Source of the DNA: Amycolatopsis sp. FBCC-B4732
Lineage (GTDB): Bacteria; Actinomycetota; Actinomycetes; Mycobacteriales; Pseudonocardiaceae
Direction of reading: 5' to 3'
Assembly: GCF_023008405.1 (NCBI RefSeq)
Contig: NZ_CP095376.1
Span: 8,474,501-8,538,500 of the forward strand
Length of the DNA: 64,000 nucleotides
Numbering within the stretch: position 1 is the stretch's first letter; each line of letters begins with the position of its first letter. Shown here in pieces: positions 35,866-44,531 of the stretch. The notes under the pieces were generated by a model. The model had not been told where the DNA came from and ran no database searches. It worked only from the letters and a program-made list of their open reading frames with translations. The position numbers and the translations under genes were made by a program.

Positions 35866-35878
35866 TTTCTAGATCCGC

Positions 35879-36817
35879 TCAAAGCTTCCCGGCGAGCAAG
35901 GCGTCCCCGAGTTCCGTCCGCCGGTACAGCACCCGGTGCCCGCGCCGCTCCGAAGCCAGCAACCCCGCCCCGCGCAACGCCGTCAAGTGCGCCGACACCG
36001 TCGCCGGCGCCAAGCCACACCGCCGGGCCAGCTCAGTGGTCGCGGCCGGCCGGTCCAACGTAGCCAGCAACAACGCCCGCGTCCGGCCGAGCACCTCCGC
36101 CAAAGCCTCCGGCATCGCCACCTCGGACGTCCACAGCGAAGCGACCCCTCGCGCCGGGTACAGCACCGAAATCTGCCACGGCGGCACCGTGACCACCCCG
36201 ACCCCCGGCCACGCGAACACCGCCGGGATCAGGAGCAACCCGCGGGAGTCGATCGACAGCCGCTCCCGGGCGTGGACGTCGATCAGCACCGACGTCCCGG
36301 CGAGCCGGACCCGCGGGTGCAGCTCCGCGAACATCGCCGCGATGCCGCCCGAACCCAGCCGGCGCGTGCGGAACGCGATGTCCGCCGCCAGCAGTTCGCG
36401 CAGGCGGGGCCACTCCGGGGCGAGCAGCGTGTGCCAGACCGTCTCCAGCTGGTCGGCCAGCAGGTCGCGGGCGGTCGCCGGGTCGGCCGGCAGCTGCGAC
36501 AGGTCCGCGTCGACCATCCTCAGCTCCAGCGCCACCTGCGACGGAGGCGTCGCGCGCACGGCCCGCAGCTGGGCCGCCGCCGTCGTCTCCGGGCCGTCGG
36601 GCGGCGGGCTCAGGAACTCGGTGATGTAGTGCCGCGCGCTCAGCACCGCGGCCAGCTCCGGCACGTCGACGGCGGGCGCGCCGGACAGCCACGGCAGGTG
36701 CGCCGGGTGCGTGCGGACGCCGAGCAGCGTCCGGACGGCGCCGAGGACCTCCTCCAACGGCGAAATCGCGAACCGGACGCGCTGGCTCCCGGCCGCGGTC
36801 AGGACCAGCTCGATCAT
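35879..36817 (-). CDS. ArsR-type HTH regulator with N-terminal DUF5937-like domain
   Basis: A 312-residue regulator. The C-terminal ~75 residues form an ArsR-like winged helix: RPAATTELARRCGLAPATVSAHLTALRGAGLLASERRGHRVLY. The long N-terminal domain begins ELVLTAAGSQRVRFAISPLEEV, a pattern seen in DUF5937-ArsR proteins. ATG 36817 is chosen because it starts directly at that pattern. It is divergent from the MFS gene, so it most likely controls that exporter. An inverted repeat lies in the gap at 36823-36840. Confidence 0.82.
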   Translation of the reverse strand: MIELVLTAAGSQRVRFAISPLEEVLGAVRTLLGVRTHPAHLPWLSGAPAVDVPELAAVLSARHYITEFLSPPPDGPETTAAAQLRAVRATPPSQVALELRMVDADLSQLPADPATARDLLADQLETVWHTLLAPEWPRLRELLAADIAFRTRRLGSGGIAAMFAELHPRVRLAGTSVLIDVHARERLSIDSRGLLLIPAVFAWPGVGVVTVPPWQISVLYPARGVASLWTSEVAMPEALAEVLGRTRALLLATLDRPAATTELARRCGLAPATVSAHLTALRGAGLLASERRGHRVLYRRTELGDALLAGKL

Positions 36818-36822
36818 CGGTG

Positions 36823-36840
36823 ATTCGCTCTCACCCGAAT
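36823..36840 (+). promoter_or_regulatory. Candidate operator between regulator and MFS exporter
   Basis: ATTCG (36823-36827) and CGAAT (36836-36840) are 5-bp arms with an 8-bp spacer, in the 61-bp gap between the divergent regulator and MFS genes. Arms are short, so support is modest. Confidence 0.3.
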
Positions 36841-36878
36841 GAGTGTGCCTCAAGAACCGGCCAGGAGAGCGTGGAGGC

Positions 36879-38024
36879 ATGTCGTTGTTCACCCATCGCG
36901 CCTACTGGCGCTGGTCGGCGGGCGTCCAGTTCGCCCGGCTCCCCGCGACCATGGCGCCGCTCGCGTTCACCCTGCTCACGACGGCCACGACCGGGTCGTA
37001 CCGGCTGGGTGGCGTGCTCATGTCGGTCTTCGTCGTGGCCGAGATGGCCGGGGCCGTGCCGGTCGGGCGGCTGCTCGACCGCGTCGGGCCGGCCAGGGGG
37101 CTCCCCGCGCTGCTGCTCCTGACCGCCGCCGGATTCGCGGCCCTGGCGACGGCGGCCGCGAGCGGGGCGCCGAACGCCGTGCTGCTCGCCCTCGTCCTGC
37201 TGCCCGGGATCTCGGCCGGCGCGCTGTCCGGCGGCTTCCGGACGCTCCTGGCCGAAGCGGTGGACGACGAACTGCTGCCGCGCGCCATCTCCGTCGACGC
37301 GATGATCCTCGAAGGCGTGCTGATCGGCGGTCCGGCGCTGGTCGCCCTGCTCGACCTGGCCGGCACGTTCGTCCCGATCGCGGCGATGGCCGTGGCCTGC
37401 GTGGCCGCCGCCGCGCTCGTCCCGCGCCGCGCGGGTGAGCTCGATCGGGTGGAATCCGCTGACGACGTCCCGCCCGCGACGCTCTTCACCTACCTGCCGT
37501 GGCTGTGCTGCGCGTTCACCGTCGGGCTGCTGCTCTCGACGATCGAGGTCGCGCCGCTGCCGCTCGTGCAGCGCCTCGGCGCGCCGGAAACGGCCGCGCC
37601 GGTGGTCATCGCCGTGCTGAGCGGGGCGAGCATCCTGGGCAGCGCGCTCTACGCGTGGCGCGGCAAGACCGGCGACCCGCGGCTGTTCCTCGGCGGGTTC
37701 GTCGCAGGCGGGCTCGCGCTCGCCGCCGACCTCGGCTGGCCGGGGTTGATCGCGTCGATCGCGCTCATCGGCGGCTGCACCGGGCCACTGGTCGCCGCGA
37801 CGTCGGTCAACCTCCAGCTGCTCCTGCCGAAGAACCGGAGGTCAGCGGGGTTCTCGCTGAGCTTCACCGTGCAGGCGTGCGGCTTCGGGCTGGGCTCGCT
37901 GGCGGTCGGCGTGCTGCCGTTGTGGCTCGCCCCGCTGTTCGGTGTCTTTGCCGCGGCGATCGCCGGTGGAATGCTGGTGGTGAAGCCCGCGCGAGCTATT
38001 GGCACAGTGTCAGTAACGTCGTAA
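36879..38024 (+). CDS. MFS transporter
   Basis: A 381-residue major-facilitator protein with about 12 hydrophobic helices, starting SLFTHRAYWRWSAGVQFARLP. A GRLLDRVGPARGLP segment is in the place of the loop 2-3 motif A. ATG 36879 has GGAGG at 36871-36875. Gene order with the divergent ArsR-type regulator suggests a drug or metabolite exporter, substrate unknown. The promoter of the downstream aldehyde dehydrogenase lies inside its last codons. Confidence 0.87.
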   Translation: MSLFTHRAYWRWSAGVQFARLPATMAPLAFTLLTTATTGSYRLGGVLMSVFVVAEMAGAVPVGRLLDRVGPARGLPALLLLTAAGFAALATAAASGAPNAVLLALVLLPGISAGALSGGFRTLLAEAVDDELLPRAISVDAMILEGVLIGGPALVALLDLAGTFVPIAAMAVACVAAAALVPRRAGELDRVESADDVPPATLFTYLPWLCCAFTVGLLLSTIEVAPLPLVQRLGAPETAAPVVIAVLSGASILGSALYAWRGKTGDPRLFLGGFVAGGLALAADLGWPGLIASIALIGGCTGPLVAATSVNLQLLLPKNRRSAGFSLSFTVQACGFGLGSLAVGVLPLWLAPLFGVFAAAIAGGMLVVKPARAIGTVSVTS

Positions 38025-38027
38025 CCT
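37999..38027 (+). promoter_or_regulatory. Sigma-70-type promoter for the aldehyde dehydrogenase gene
   Basis: TTGGCA (37999-38004), a 17-bp spacer and TAACCT (38022-38027) form a good housekeeping promoter. Its -35 region overlaps the last codons of the MFS gene. The start ATG is 31 nt downstream of the -10, with a GGGAG ribosome site between. Confidence 0.6.
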
Positions 38028-38057
38028 GGGCTGAACCTCGACCCACGGGAGACGCCG

Positions 38058-39554
38058 ATGACTGCCGTCCAGCCGAAGCCGACGTCGGTCGGCGAAACCT
38101 TCGACTCGCTCAGCCCGGCGACCGACGAGGTGGTCGGAACCTACCCGATCCACACGGCGGACGACGTGCAGGCGGCCGTCGAGCGGGCGCGCGTCGCGGC
38201 GCTGTGGTGGGAAGGACTCGGCTTCGCCGGGCGCGCGGAGCGGCTGAAGAGCTGGAAGGGCGTGCTGACGCGGCGGCTGCCGCAGCTGTGCCAGGTGGTC
38301 CGCGACGAGACGGGCAAGCCGATCGCCGACGCGCAGCTCGAGAGCGTCCTGGCCATCGAGCACATCGCGTGGGCGGGCAAGAACGCGAAGAAGATCCTCG
38401 GCAAGCAGAAGCGCTCGGCCGGGCTGCTGATGTCGAACCAGGCCGCCACCGTCGAGTACCAGCCGCTGGGCGTGGTCGGCGTGATCGGCCCGTGGAACTA
38501 CCCGGTCTTCACGCCGCTCGGCTCGATCGCGTACGCGCTCGCCGCGGGCAACGCCGTCGTCTTCAAGCCCAGCGAGTACACCCCCGGCGTCGGGAAGTGG
38601 CTGGTCGACGCGTTCGCCGAGATCGTCCCGGAGCAGCCGGTGCTGCAGCTGATCACCGGCTTCGGCGAGACCGGCGCGGCGCTGGTCGGCGCAGGCGTCG
38701 ACAAGATCGCGTTCACCGGCTCGACCGCGACGGGCAAGCGCATCATGGCCGCGGCCGCCGAGACGCTCACCCCGGTGGTCATCGAGGCCGGCGGCAAGGA
38801 CCCGGTGCTCGTCGACGCGGACGCCGACCTCGACGCCGCGGCCGACGCCACGGTGTGGGGCGCGTTCTCCAACTCCGGCCAGACCTGCATCGGCGTCGAG
38901 CGCGTGTACGTCCACGAGAAGGTGCACGACGCGTTCGTCGCGAAGGTCGTCGAGAAGTCGAAGGACGTCCGCGCGGGCTCGGACGAGGCCGCGCAGTACG
39001 GCCCGGTGACGATGCCCTCGCAGCTCGGCGTCATCAAGCGCCACATCCAGGACGCGCTGGCCCGCGGCGGCAAGGCGGTCCTCGGTGGCGAGGACGCGGT
39101 CGGCGACCGCTACGCGCAGCCGACGGTGCTGATCGACGTCCCGGAGGACTCCGAAGCGGTCACGGAGGAGACCTTCGGCCCGACGGTGACGATCGCGAGG
39201 GTCCGCGACATGGACGAAGCCGTCGAGCTGGCCAACAGCACGAAGTACGGCCTGGGCTCGACGGTCTTCTCGAAGTCCCGCGGTGTCGAGCTGGCCGAGA
39301 AGCTCCGCACGGGCATGACGGCGATCAACGCGCCGCTGTCGTTCGCGGGCATCGCGTCCCTGCCGTTCGGCGGCGTCGGCGACTCGGGCTTCGGCCGCAT
39401 CCACGGCCCGGAAGGGCTGCGCGAGTTCGCGCGCACGAAGGCGATCGCGCGTCAGCGCTTCACGGCCCCGCTGACGCTGACGTCGTTCACCCGCAAGGAC
39501 TCGACCGACGCGCTGGTCGCCAAGCTGGTGACCATCCTGCACGGCAAGCGCTAG
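38058..39554 (+). CDS. NAD(P)-dependent aldehyde dehydrogenase
   Basis: A 498-residue ALDH. Motifs: PWNYPVFTPLGSIAYALAAGN, the cofactor loop FTGSTATGK, the general base Glu in VIEAGGKDPV, and the nucleophile Cys in SNSGQTCIGVERVYV. The C-terminal ~30 residues extend past the usual end. ATG 38058 follows GGGAG. It is convergent with a GMC oxidoreductase gene (4-bp overlap); an alcohol-to-acid route shared by both is possible but unproven. Confidence 0.92.
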   Translation: MTAVQPKPTSVGETFDSLSPATDEVVGTYPIHTADDVQAAVERARVAALWWEGLGFAGRAERLKSWKGVLTRRLPQLCQVVRDETGKPIADAQLESVLAIEHIAWAGKNAKKILGKQKRSAGLLMSNQAATVEYQPLGVVGVIGPWNYPVFTPLGSIAYALAAGNAVVFKPSEYTPGVGKWLVDAFAEIVPEQPVLQLITGFGETGAALVGAGVDKIAFTGSTATGKRIMAAAAETLTPVVIEAGGKDPVLVDADADLDAAADATVWGAFSNSGQTCIGVERVYVHEKVHDAFVAKVVEKSKDVRAGSDEAAQYGPVTMPSQLGVIKRHIQDALARGGKAVLGGEDAVGDRYAQPTVLIDVPEDSEAVTEETFGPTVTIARVRDMDEAVELANSTKYGLGSTVFSKSRGVELAEKLRTGMTAINAPLSFAGIASLPFGGVGDSGFGRIHGPEGLREFARTKAIARQRFTAPLTLTSFTRKDSTDALVAKLVTILHGKR

Positions 39555-41119
39555 CGGCCCCGGATCAGGTCCGCCGCCTTTTCCGCGACCATGATGGTCG
39601 GCGCGTTCGTGTTGCCCCGCGGCACCACGGGCATCACGGACGCGTCGACCACGCGCAGGCCTTCGACGCCGTTGACCCGCAACTGGGGGTCGACGACCGA
39701 CCCGATCGAGCAAGTCCCGACCGGGTGGTAGAGCGTCTGCGTGTTCTCGCGGACGTGCTCGGCCAGCTCGGAGTCGCTCAGGTCGTGCCGCGCGGGCAGG
39801 AAGGGCTGGTCGAGGAACCGCTTGAGCGGCCCCGACTTCCCGATGTCGATCAGCGCGCGCAGCCCGGCGATCATCGTCTCCATGTCCCGCGACTCCGAGT
39901 AGTACGCCGGGTCGATTTCCGGCTTCCACAGGGGATTCGCCGACTTGAGCCGCAGCCGGCCGCGGCTCGCGACGTCCACCAGCGTCGCCGCCGAGGTGAA
40001 GCCGGGGACCGTCGGTTCGCGCATGCCGTTGTCGTAGAACAACGTCGGCGCCACGTGGATCTGCATGTCCGGCGCGGGCAGGCCGGCCGTGGTCGGGAAG
40101 AACGCGCCCGCCTCGCCGATGTTCGACGCCAGCGGGCCGCGCTTGGTCAGCTGGTAGCGGACGAGACCGCGTGGGGTCGCCGCGTCGATGAGGTCGGTCG
40201 TGCCGCGGGTGGACCAGATGATCCCGCAGGCCGGGTGGTCGTGCAGGTTCTCGCCGACGCCGGGCAGTGCGGCGACGACGTCGATGCCGTGCTCGCGCAG
40301 GTGCTCGGCCGGGCCGACGCCGGAGACCATCAGCAGCTGCGGCGAATTGACCGCGCCGCCGCTCAGGATCACCTCGGTGGACGCGTGCGCGGTGCGCTCG
40401 ACGCCGTTGTCCAAATAGGACACCCCGGCCGCGCGGGTGCCTTCGAAGACGATCCGGGTCGCGGGTGAGGACGTCTTCACGGTGAGGTTCGGCCGCTCGA
40501 GCGCCGGGCGCAGGTAGGCGTCCGCGGTGGACCAGCGGCGGCCCTTCTTGCAGGTCACCTGGTAGACGCCGGCGCCTTCCTGGCTTTCGCCGTTGAAGTC
40601 GTCGGTGCGCTTGAGGCCCCACGAGACGGCGGAGTCGACCCAGGCGTGCGACAGCTCGTGGGTGAACCGCCGGTCCTCGACGTGCAGCGGGCCGTCGGTG
40701 CCGTGCAGCGGGTCACCGAGCCGCTGGTTGCCCTCGGCGCGCTTGAAGTAGGGCAGGACGTCGTCCCAGCCCCAGCCTTCGGCGCCGTGGGAATCGCGCC
40801 AGCCGTCGTAGTCGGCGCGGTTGCCGCGGATGTAGATCATCGCGTTGATCGACGAGCAGCCGCCGAGCACCTTCCCGCGCGGCCAGTAGGACGTCTTGCC
40901 GGTGTGCTTCTGCTCGACGGTCTCGTAGTTCCAGTCCCACTTGGTCTTGAACAGCGAGGGGAACGCGGCGGGGATGTGGATCTCGTCCGCGGTGTCCTCG
41001 CCGCCCGCTTCGAGCAGCAGGACCTGGGCCGACGGGTCTTCGGTCAGGCGGTTGGCGAGCACGCAGCCCGCGCTGCCGGCGCCGACGATGACGTAGTCGA
41101 AGGACTCCTGGACGGCCAC
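39551..41119 (-). CDS. GMC-family FAD oxidoreductase (choline dehydrogenase-like)
   Basis: A 522-residue flavoprotein. The FAD motif is YVIVGAGSAGCVLANRL at about 6-24, followed by the GMC signatures YWPRGKVLGGCSSINAMIY and SGGAVNSPQLLMVSGVG, and the C-terminal His/Asn region LYHPVGTCSIG and PRGNTNAPTIMVAEK. It oxidises an alcohol to an aldehyde; choline is one candidate since an ALDH gene is adjacent, but no betaine transporter is near. GTG 41119. The codons TCC-TAT-TTG-GAC at 40410-40420 belong to the recurrent motif. Confidence 0.9.
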   Translation of the reverse strand: MAVQESFDYVIVGAGSAGCVLANRLTEDPSAQVLLLEAGGEDTADEIHIPAAFPSLFKTKWDWNYETVEQKHTGKTSYWPRGKVLGGCSSINAMIYIRGNRADYDGWRDSHGAEGWGWDDVLPYFKRAEGNQRLGDPLHGTDGPLHVEDRRFTHELSHAWVDSAVSWGLKRTDDFNGESQEGAGVYQVTCKKGRRWSTADAYLRPALERPNLTVKTSSPATRIVFEGTRAAGVSYLDNGVERTAHASTEVILSGGAVNSPQLLMVSGVGPAEHLREHGIDVVAALPGVGENLHDHPACGIIWSTRGTTDLIDAATPRGLVRYQLTKRGPLASNIGEAGAFFPTTAGLPAPDMQIHVAPTLFYDNGMREPTVPGFTSAATLVDVASRGRLRLKSANPLWKPEIDPAYYSESRDMETMIAGLRALIDIGKSGPLKRFLDQPFLPARHDLSDSELAEHVRENTQTLYHPVGTCSIGSVVDPQLRVNGVEGLRVVDASVMPVVPRGNTNAPTIMVAEKAADLIRGR

Positions 41120-41286
41120 GGTGCCTCCTGTTGGCGAGATGTCAACGACTCATCATGGCGCAGCGCCGCGCCCTCGGCCAGTCTAGGTTTTCCGGTGGCC
41201 CTCGCCACCTGGGCGCGAGGGCGGCGAACAGGGTCAACTATGCTGGCCCGGTACCCACGACCTGCGTGAATAAGGAGCAGCCTGCC

Positions 41287-41526
41287 GTGGCCCGAGTCGT
41301 CGTCGACGTCATGCCCAAGCCCGAAATCCTCGACCCGCAGGGGCAGGCCGCGCTCGGCGCCGCCGGCCGCCTCGGCTTCACCGGGATCAAGGAGATCCGC
41401 CAGGGCAAGCACTTCGAGATCGAGGTCGACGACACGGTCGACGACGCGACGCTCGAGAAGATCGCCGAGGGCTTCCTCGCGAACCCGGTGATCGAGCAGT
41501 GGACCATCAAGCGGGTGGAGGCGTGA
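41287..41526 (+). CDS. purS: FGAM synthase subunit PurS
   Basis: A 79-residue subunit of the three-part FGAM synthase (PurS-PurQ-PurL), which binds PurQ and PurL and helps pass ammonia. The sequence is typical: [20 protein letters not shown], then [19 protein letters not shown] and ending with [15 protein letters not shown] 41287 has AAGGAG at 41273-41278. TATGCT (41239-41244) is a possible -10 box. It overlaps purQ by 4 bp. Confidence 0.95.
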   Translation: MARVVVDVMPKPEILDPQGQAALGAAGRLGFTGIKEIRQGKHFEIEVDDTVDDATLEKIAEGFLANPVIEQWTIKRVEA

Positions 41527-42200
41527 GCGCCCGCATCGGCGTCATCACCTTCCCGGGCACCCTGGACGACGGCGACGCGGCCCGCGCGGTCCGCTACGCC
41601 GGCGGTGAGGCGGTCCCGCTCTGGCACGCGGACGAGAACCTCCACGACGTCGACGCGGTCGTCGTCCCGGGCGGCTTCTCGTACGGCGACTACCTGCGCG
41701 CGGGCGTGATCGCCCGCTTCGCCCCGGTGATGACCCCGGTGATCGAGGCGGCCCGCGGCGGCATGCCGGTCCTCGGCATCTGCAACGGCTTCCAGATCCT
41801 GTGCGAGGCCGGGCTCCTACCGGGCGCGATGATCCGCAACCAGGGCCTCCACTTCATCTGCCGCGACCAGTGGCTCCGGGTGGAGAACACCTCGACGGCG
41901 TGGACCACGCGCTACGAAGAGGGCGCCGAGATCCTCATCCCGATGAAGAACATCGACGGCTGCTACATGGCTGAGCAGTCCACTTTGGACGAGCTGGAGG
42001 GCGAGGGCCGCGTGGTGTTCCGCTACGTCGGCGGCAACCCGAACGGCTCCCGCAACGACATCGCGGGCATCCGCAGCGAAAACGGCCGCGTGGTCGGCCT
42101 GATGCCGCACCCGGAGCACGCGATCGACGCGCTGACCGGCCCGTCGGACGACGGGCTCGGGATGTTCTTCAGCGCGGTGGACGCGCTGGTCAAGGCCTGA
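41523..42200 (+). CDS. purQ: FGAM synthase glutaminase subunit PurQ
   Basis: A 225-residue class I glutamine amidotransferase. It releases ammonia from glutamine for FGAM synthesis by PurL. The catalytic Cys87 is in [11 protein letters not shown], and His196 with Glu198 in LMPHPEHA complete the triad. GTG overlaps purS (GTGA). Its partner purL lies 4.2 kb downstream, separated by a secreted-protein gene and an ABC exporter pair on the opposite strand. A strong hairpin follows the stop. Confidence 0.96.
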   Translation: MSARIGVITFPGTLDDGDAARAVRYAGGEAVPLWHADENLHDVDAVVVPGGFSYGDYLRAGVIARFAPVMTPVIEAARGGMPVLGICNGFQILCEAGLLPGAMIRNQGLHFICRDQWLRVENTSTAWTTRYEEGAEILIPMKNIDGCYMAEQSTLDELEGEGRVVFRYVGGNPNGSRNDIAGIRSENGRVVGLMPHPEHAIDALTGPSDDGLGMFFSAVDALVKA

Positions 42201-42208
42201 CGCGAAGC

Positions 42209-42238
42209 AGCCGGGGCACCTCCTGAGGTGTCCCGGCT
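42209..42238. terminator. Hairpin terminator after purQ
   Basis: A 13-bp stem (AGCCGGGGCACCT with AGGTGTCCCGGCT, one G-T pair) and a 4-nt loop lie between the convergent purQ and the secreted-protein gene. It may stop transcription in both directions. No T-run follows. Confidence 0.65.
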
Positions 42239-42246
42239 GGTCGCGT

Positions 42247-42699
42247 TCAGAGGCTGGACAGCGCCTCGGCCACCCCGTCGCGGTCCGCGTTGACCGGCCT
42301 GCTGCACCAGCTGGGCCCGCCCTGGCACACCTGGATCTTGAGGCGGTCGAAGCCGCCGACGCGGTCCGGGTCCCCGATCGTGAAGTGGAACGGCTCGGTC
42401 TTGTCGGCGGGCGTGCTCCGGGTCGTGCTGTCGATCTTCACCGAGCCCGCGTAGGCCTCGAAGTAGACGGTCGTGCCGGAACCCTCGATGTCGGTCATGG
42501 TGCCCTGCACGGTCGCGGTCCGGTTGCCCCACGCGACACCACCCAGGGTGCCGCCGACGGCGCAAGTGGTGGGACACAGGTCGAAGCTGTCGTTCGGCCA
42601 GGTCGCCGCCGCGGCCGGCGTGGCCGCCATCGCAGCGGCGGTGATCGCGATCCCGGCGGCGGCCGCCCCGGCTCGCGGGGCTCGGCGTGTCGACGTCAT
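42247..42699 (-). CDS. Small secreted protein
   Basis: A 150-residue protein with a clear signal peptide (Arg-rich start, hydrophobic AAAAGIAITAAAMAATPAAA, cleavage near ATPAAAA). The mature ~115 residues have four Cys (CPTTC near the start and CQGGPSWC near the end) and look like a beta-sandwich. No family was recognised. ATG 42699. It lies downstream of the ABC exporter genes on the same strand, with a long hairpin between, so separate transcription is likely. Confidence 0.7.
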   Translation of the reverse strand: MTSTRRAPRAGAAAAGIAITAAAMAATPAAAATWPNDSFDLCPTTCAVGGTLGGVAWGNRTATVQGTMTDIEGSGTTVYFEAYAGSVKIDSTTRSTPADKTEPFHFTIGDPDRVGGFDRLKIQVCQGGPSWCSRPVNADRDGVAEALSSL

Positions 42700-42713
42700 C
42701 GGGCTTCTCCTCA

Positions 42714-42757
42714 GGGTCGGGCCGGGTGTGCCCCGGCATCGTGAACACGCCCGACCC
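42714..42757 (-). terminator. Long hairpin downstream of the ABC exporter operon
   Basis: GGGTCGGGC (42714-42722) pairs with GCCCGACCC (42749-42757); on the minus strand the stem extends with GTGT/ACAC after a small bulge. It sits 28 bp past the stop of the gene at 42786, and could end that operon or act in the leader of the secreted-protein gene. Confidence 0.5.
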
Positions 42758-42785
42758 GGCCCCGCGGTTGAGGCGGCTTCCGGGA

Positions 42786-44531
42786 CTACGAAGCCGCCGC
42801 CACCAGCCGGGCGTACGAGCCGCCCGCCGCCAGCAGGGCCGAGTGCGGCCCCAGTTCCGTGATGCGGCCGTCCTCCACCACCGCCACCCGGTCGGCCGCC
42901 GCCGCTGTGTGCAGGCGGTGGGCGATCGCGATCACCGTGCGCCCGGACAGCACGCTGTTCAACGACCGCTCCAGGTCCCGCGCCGAGCCCGTGTCCAGCA
43001 GCGACGTCGCCTCGTCCAGCACCAGCGTGTGCGGGTCGGCCAGCACCACCCGGGCTAGCGCCAGCTGCTGCGCGATCGCCGCCGGCACCGGGTGCTCGCC
43101 GGAGCCCAGCTTCGTGTCCAGCCCGGACGGCAGCGTCGCGACCCAGTCCGACGCGCCCGCCGACGTCAGCGCCGCCAGCAGCTCCTCGTCGGTCCAGTCG
43201 CCACCCGCGCGACGGGCCGGCAGCGCCAGGTTCTGCCGCAGCGTCCCCGAGAAGACGTGGTGCTCCTGGGTCAGCAGCAGCACCTCGCCGCGCAGGACGT
43301 CGTCGGCCAGTGCCGAGACGTCCTGGCCGCCGATGCGCACCGAACCCGACGACGGCGCCGCGATGCCCGCCAGCAGCCGGCCGAGCGTCGACTTGCCCGC
43401 GCCGGACGGGCCGACGATCGCCAGCCGCTCGCCCCGCGGGACGCGCAGGTCGATGCCGTGCAGCACCTCGCGGTCCGCGGTGTAGGCGAACCGGACGTCG
43501 TGCACGTCGATGTCACGCCCGCGCGGCACCTCCTGCACCTTCGGCGCCTCCTCGGAGGCCACCGCGTGGACGCCGAGGATCCGGCGCGCCGCGGCCGCCG
43601 CGACCTGCAGGTCCTCCAGCCAGAACAGCGCCTCGTTCAGCGGCGCCGCCATCGCCTGCATGTACAGCAGCATCGTGGTGATCTCGCCGAGCCCGGCCCA
43701 GCCCCGCGTGTACGCGAGCAGCCCGAGCGGCAGCATGACCGCCAGCGGGACGACGTAGCTGATCTCCAGCGACGGCAGCCAGCGCAGCTGCAGCGCGCGC
43801 ATCCGGCGCTCGCCGTGGATGCTGCGGTCCAGCGCGTCGTACGCCGCGCCGACCCGCCGCTCGGTCAGCCCGAGCGCCTCGACCGTGCGCGCGCCCTCCG
43901 CCGTCTCGTGGACGCTGGTGGTCAGGTCCGCCCAGCGGTCCAGCATCCACTGCATGACCGCCGGGATCCGCCGCTGGTACCAGACGTTGACCGGCACCAG
44001 CAGCGGCACCGCGACCAGCAGGCCGAGCGAGAGCAGCGGCGACGTGAGCACCATCGCGATCACCGTGAACACCACGGTCACCGCCGCGACCAGGATCTCC
44101 GGCGCCGCGAACCGCGCCGCGTGGTCGATCCGGCCGAGGTCGGTGGTGGCGCGGCTGAGCAGGTCGCCGGTGCCCGCCGCCTCGACGGTGCCGAGCGGCA
44201 GCCGCAGTGCCGTCCCGACGAACTCCTCGCGGGTGTTGGCCAGCACCTGCTCGCCGAACACCGCGCCGCGCATCCGCGCGATCTTCCTGGCCAGCGCCTG
44301 CAGCGCCATGATCGCGACGAACGCCACCGCGAGCAGGTCGACGTGGCCGGTGGTGGTGCCGGCCGCGACGTCGTCGACGAGCGAGCCGAGCAGCTGCGGC
44401 CCGGCCAGCCCGATCACCGTGGCCACCGCCAGCGCGCCCAGCAGCAGGCCGAACTCGCGTTTGTTGACCACCACCGTGCGCCGCGCCCAGCGGCGGACGT
44501 CCCGCCGGGACGCCGTGGGAAGCCGTTTCAT
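42786..44531 (-). CDS. ABC exporter half, intact Walker A but degenerate signature
   Basis: A 581-residue type IV ABC exporter: six helices in ~1-320, then an ATPase domain. Walker A GPSGAGKST, the Q-loop LLTQEHHVF, Walker B TLVLDEATS with catalytic Glu, and H-loop VIAIAHR are intact. The signature motif is not LSGGQ but GEHPVPAAIAQQ, so it should not clamp ATP on the partner. ATG 44531 overlaps the upstream gene by 4 bp (ATGA), so the two halves are made together. The partner has the reverse pattern of loss. The exported substrate is unknown. Confidence 0.9.
   Translation of the reverse strand: MKRLPTASRRDVRRWARRTVVVNKREFGLLLGALAVATVIGLAGPQLLGSLVDDVAAGTTTGHVDLLAVAFVAIMALQALARKIARMRGAVFGEQVLANTREEFVGTALRLPLGTVEAAGTGDLLSRATTDLGRIDHAARFAAPEILVAAVTVVFTVIAMVLTSPLLSLGLLVAVPLLVPVNVWYQRRIPAVMQWMLDRWADLTTSVHETAEGARTVEALGLTERRVGAAYDALDRSIHGERRMRALQLRWLPSLEISYVVPLAVMLPLGLLAYTRGWAGLGEITTMLLYMQAMAAPLNEALFWLEDLQVAAAAARRILGVHAVASEEAPKVQEVPRGRDIDVHDVRFAYTADREVLHGIDLRVPRGERLAIVGPSGAGKSTLGRLLAGIAAPSSGSVRIGGQDVSALADDVLRGEVLLLTQEHHVFSGTLRQNLALPARRAGGDWTDEELLAALTSAGASDWVATLPSGLDTKLGSGEHPVPAAIAQQLALARVVLADPHTLVLDEATSLLDTGSARDLERSLNSVLSGRTVIAIAHRLHTAAAADRVAVVEDGRITELGPHSALLAAGGSYARLVAAAS

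Noticed and set aside
38010..40622. An 870-codon minus-strand frame
   Set aside because: It is antisense to the aldehyde dehydrogenase and a frame shadow of the GMC gene, Arg/Ala-rich throughout.
42209..42238. Riboswitch between purQ and the secreted-protein gene
   Set aside because: It is a simple stem-loop between convergent genes, better explained as a terminator.
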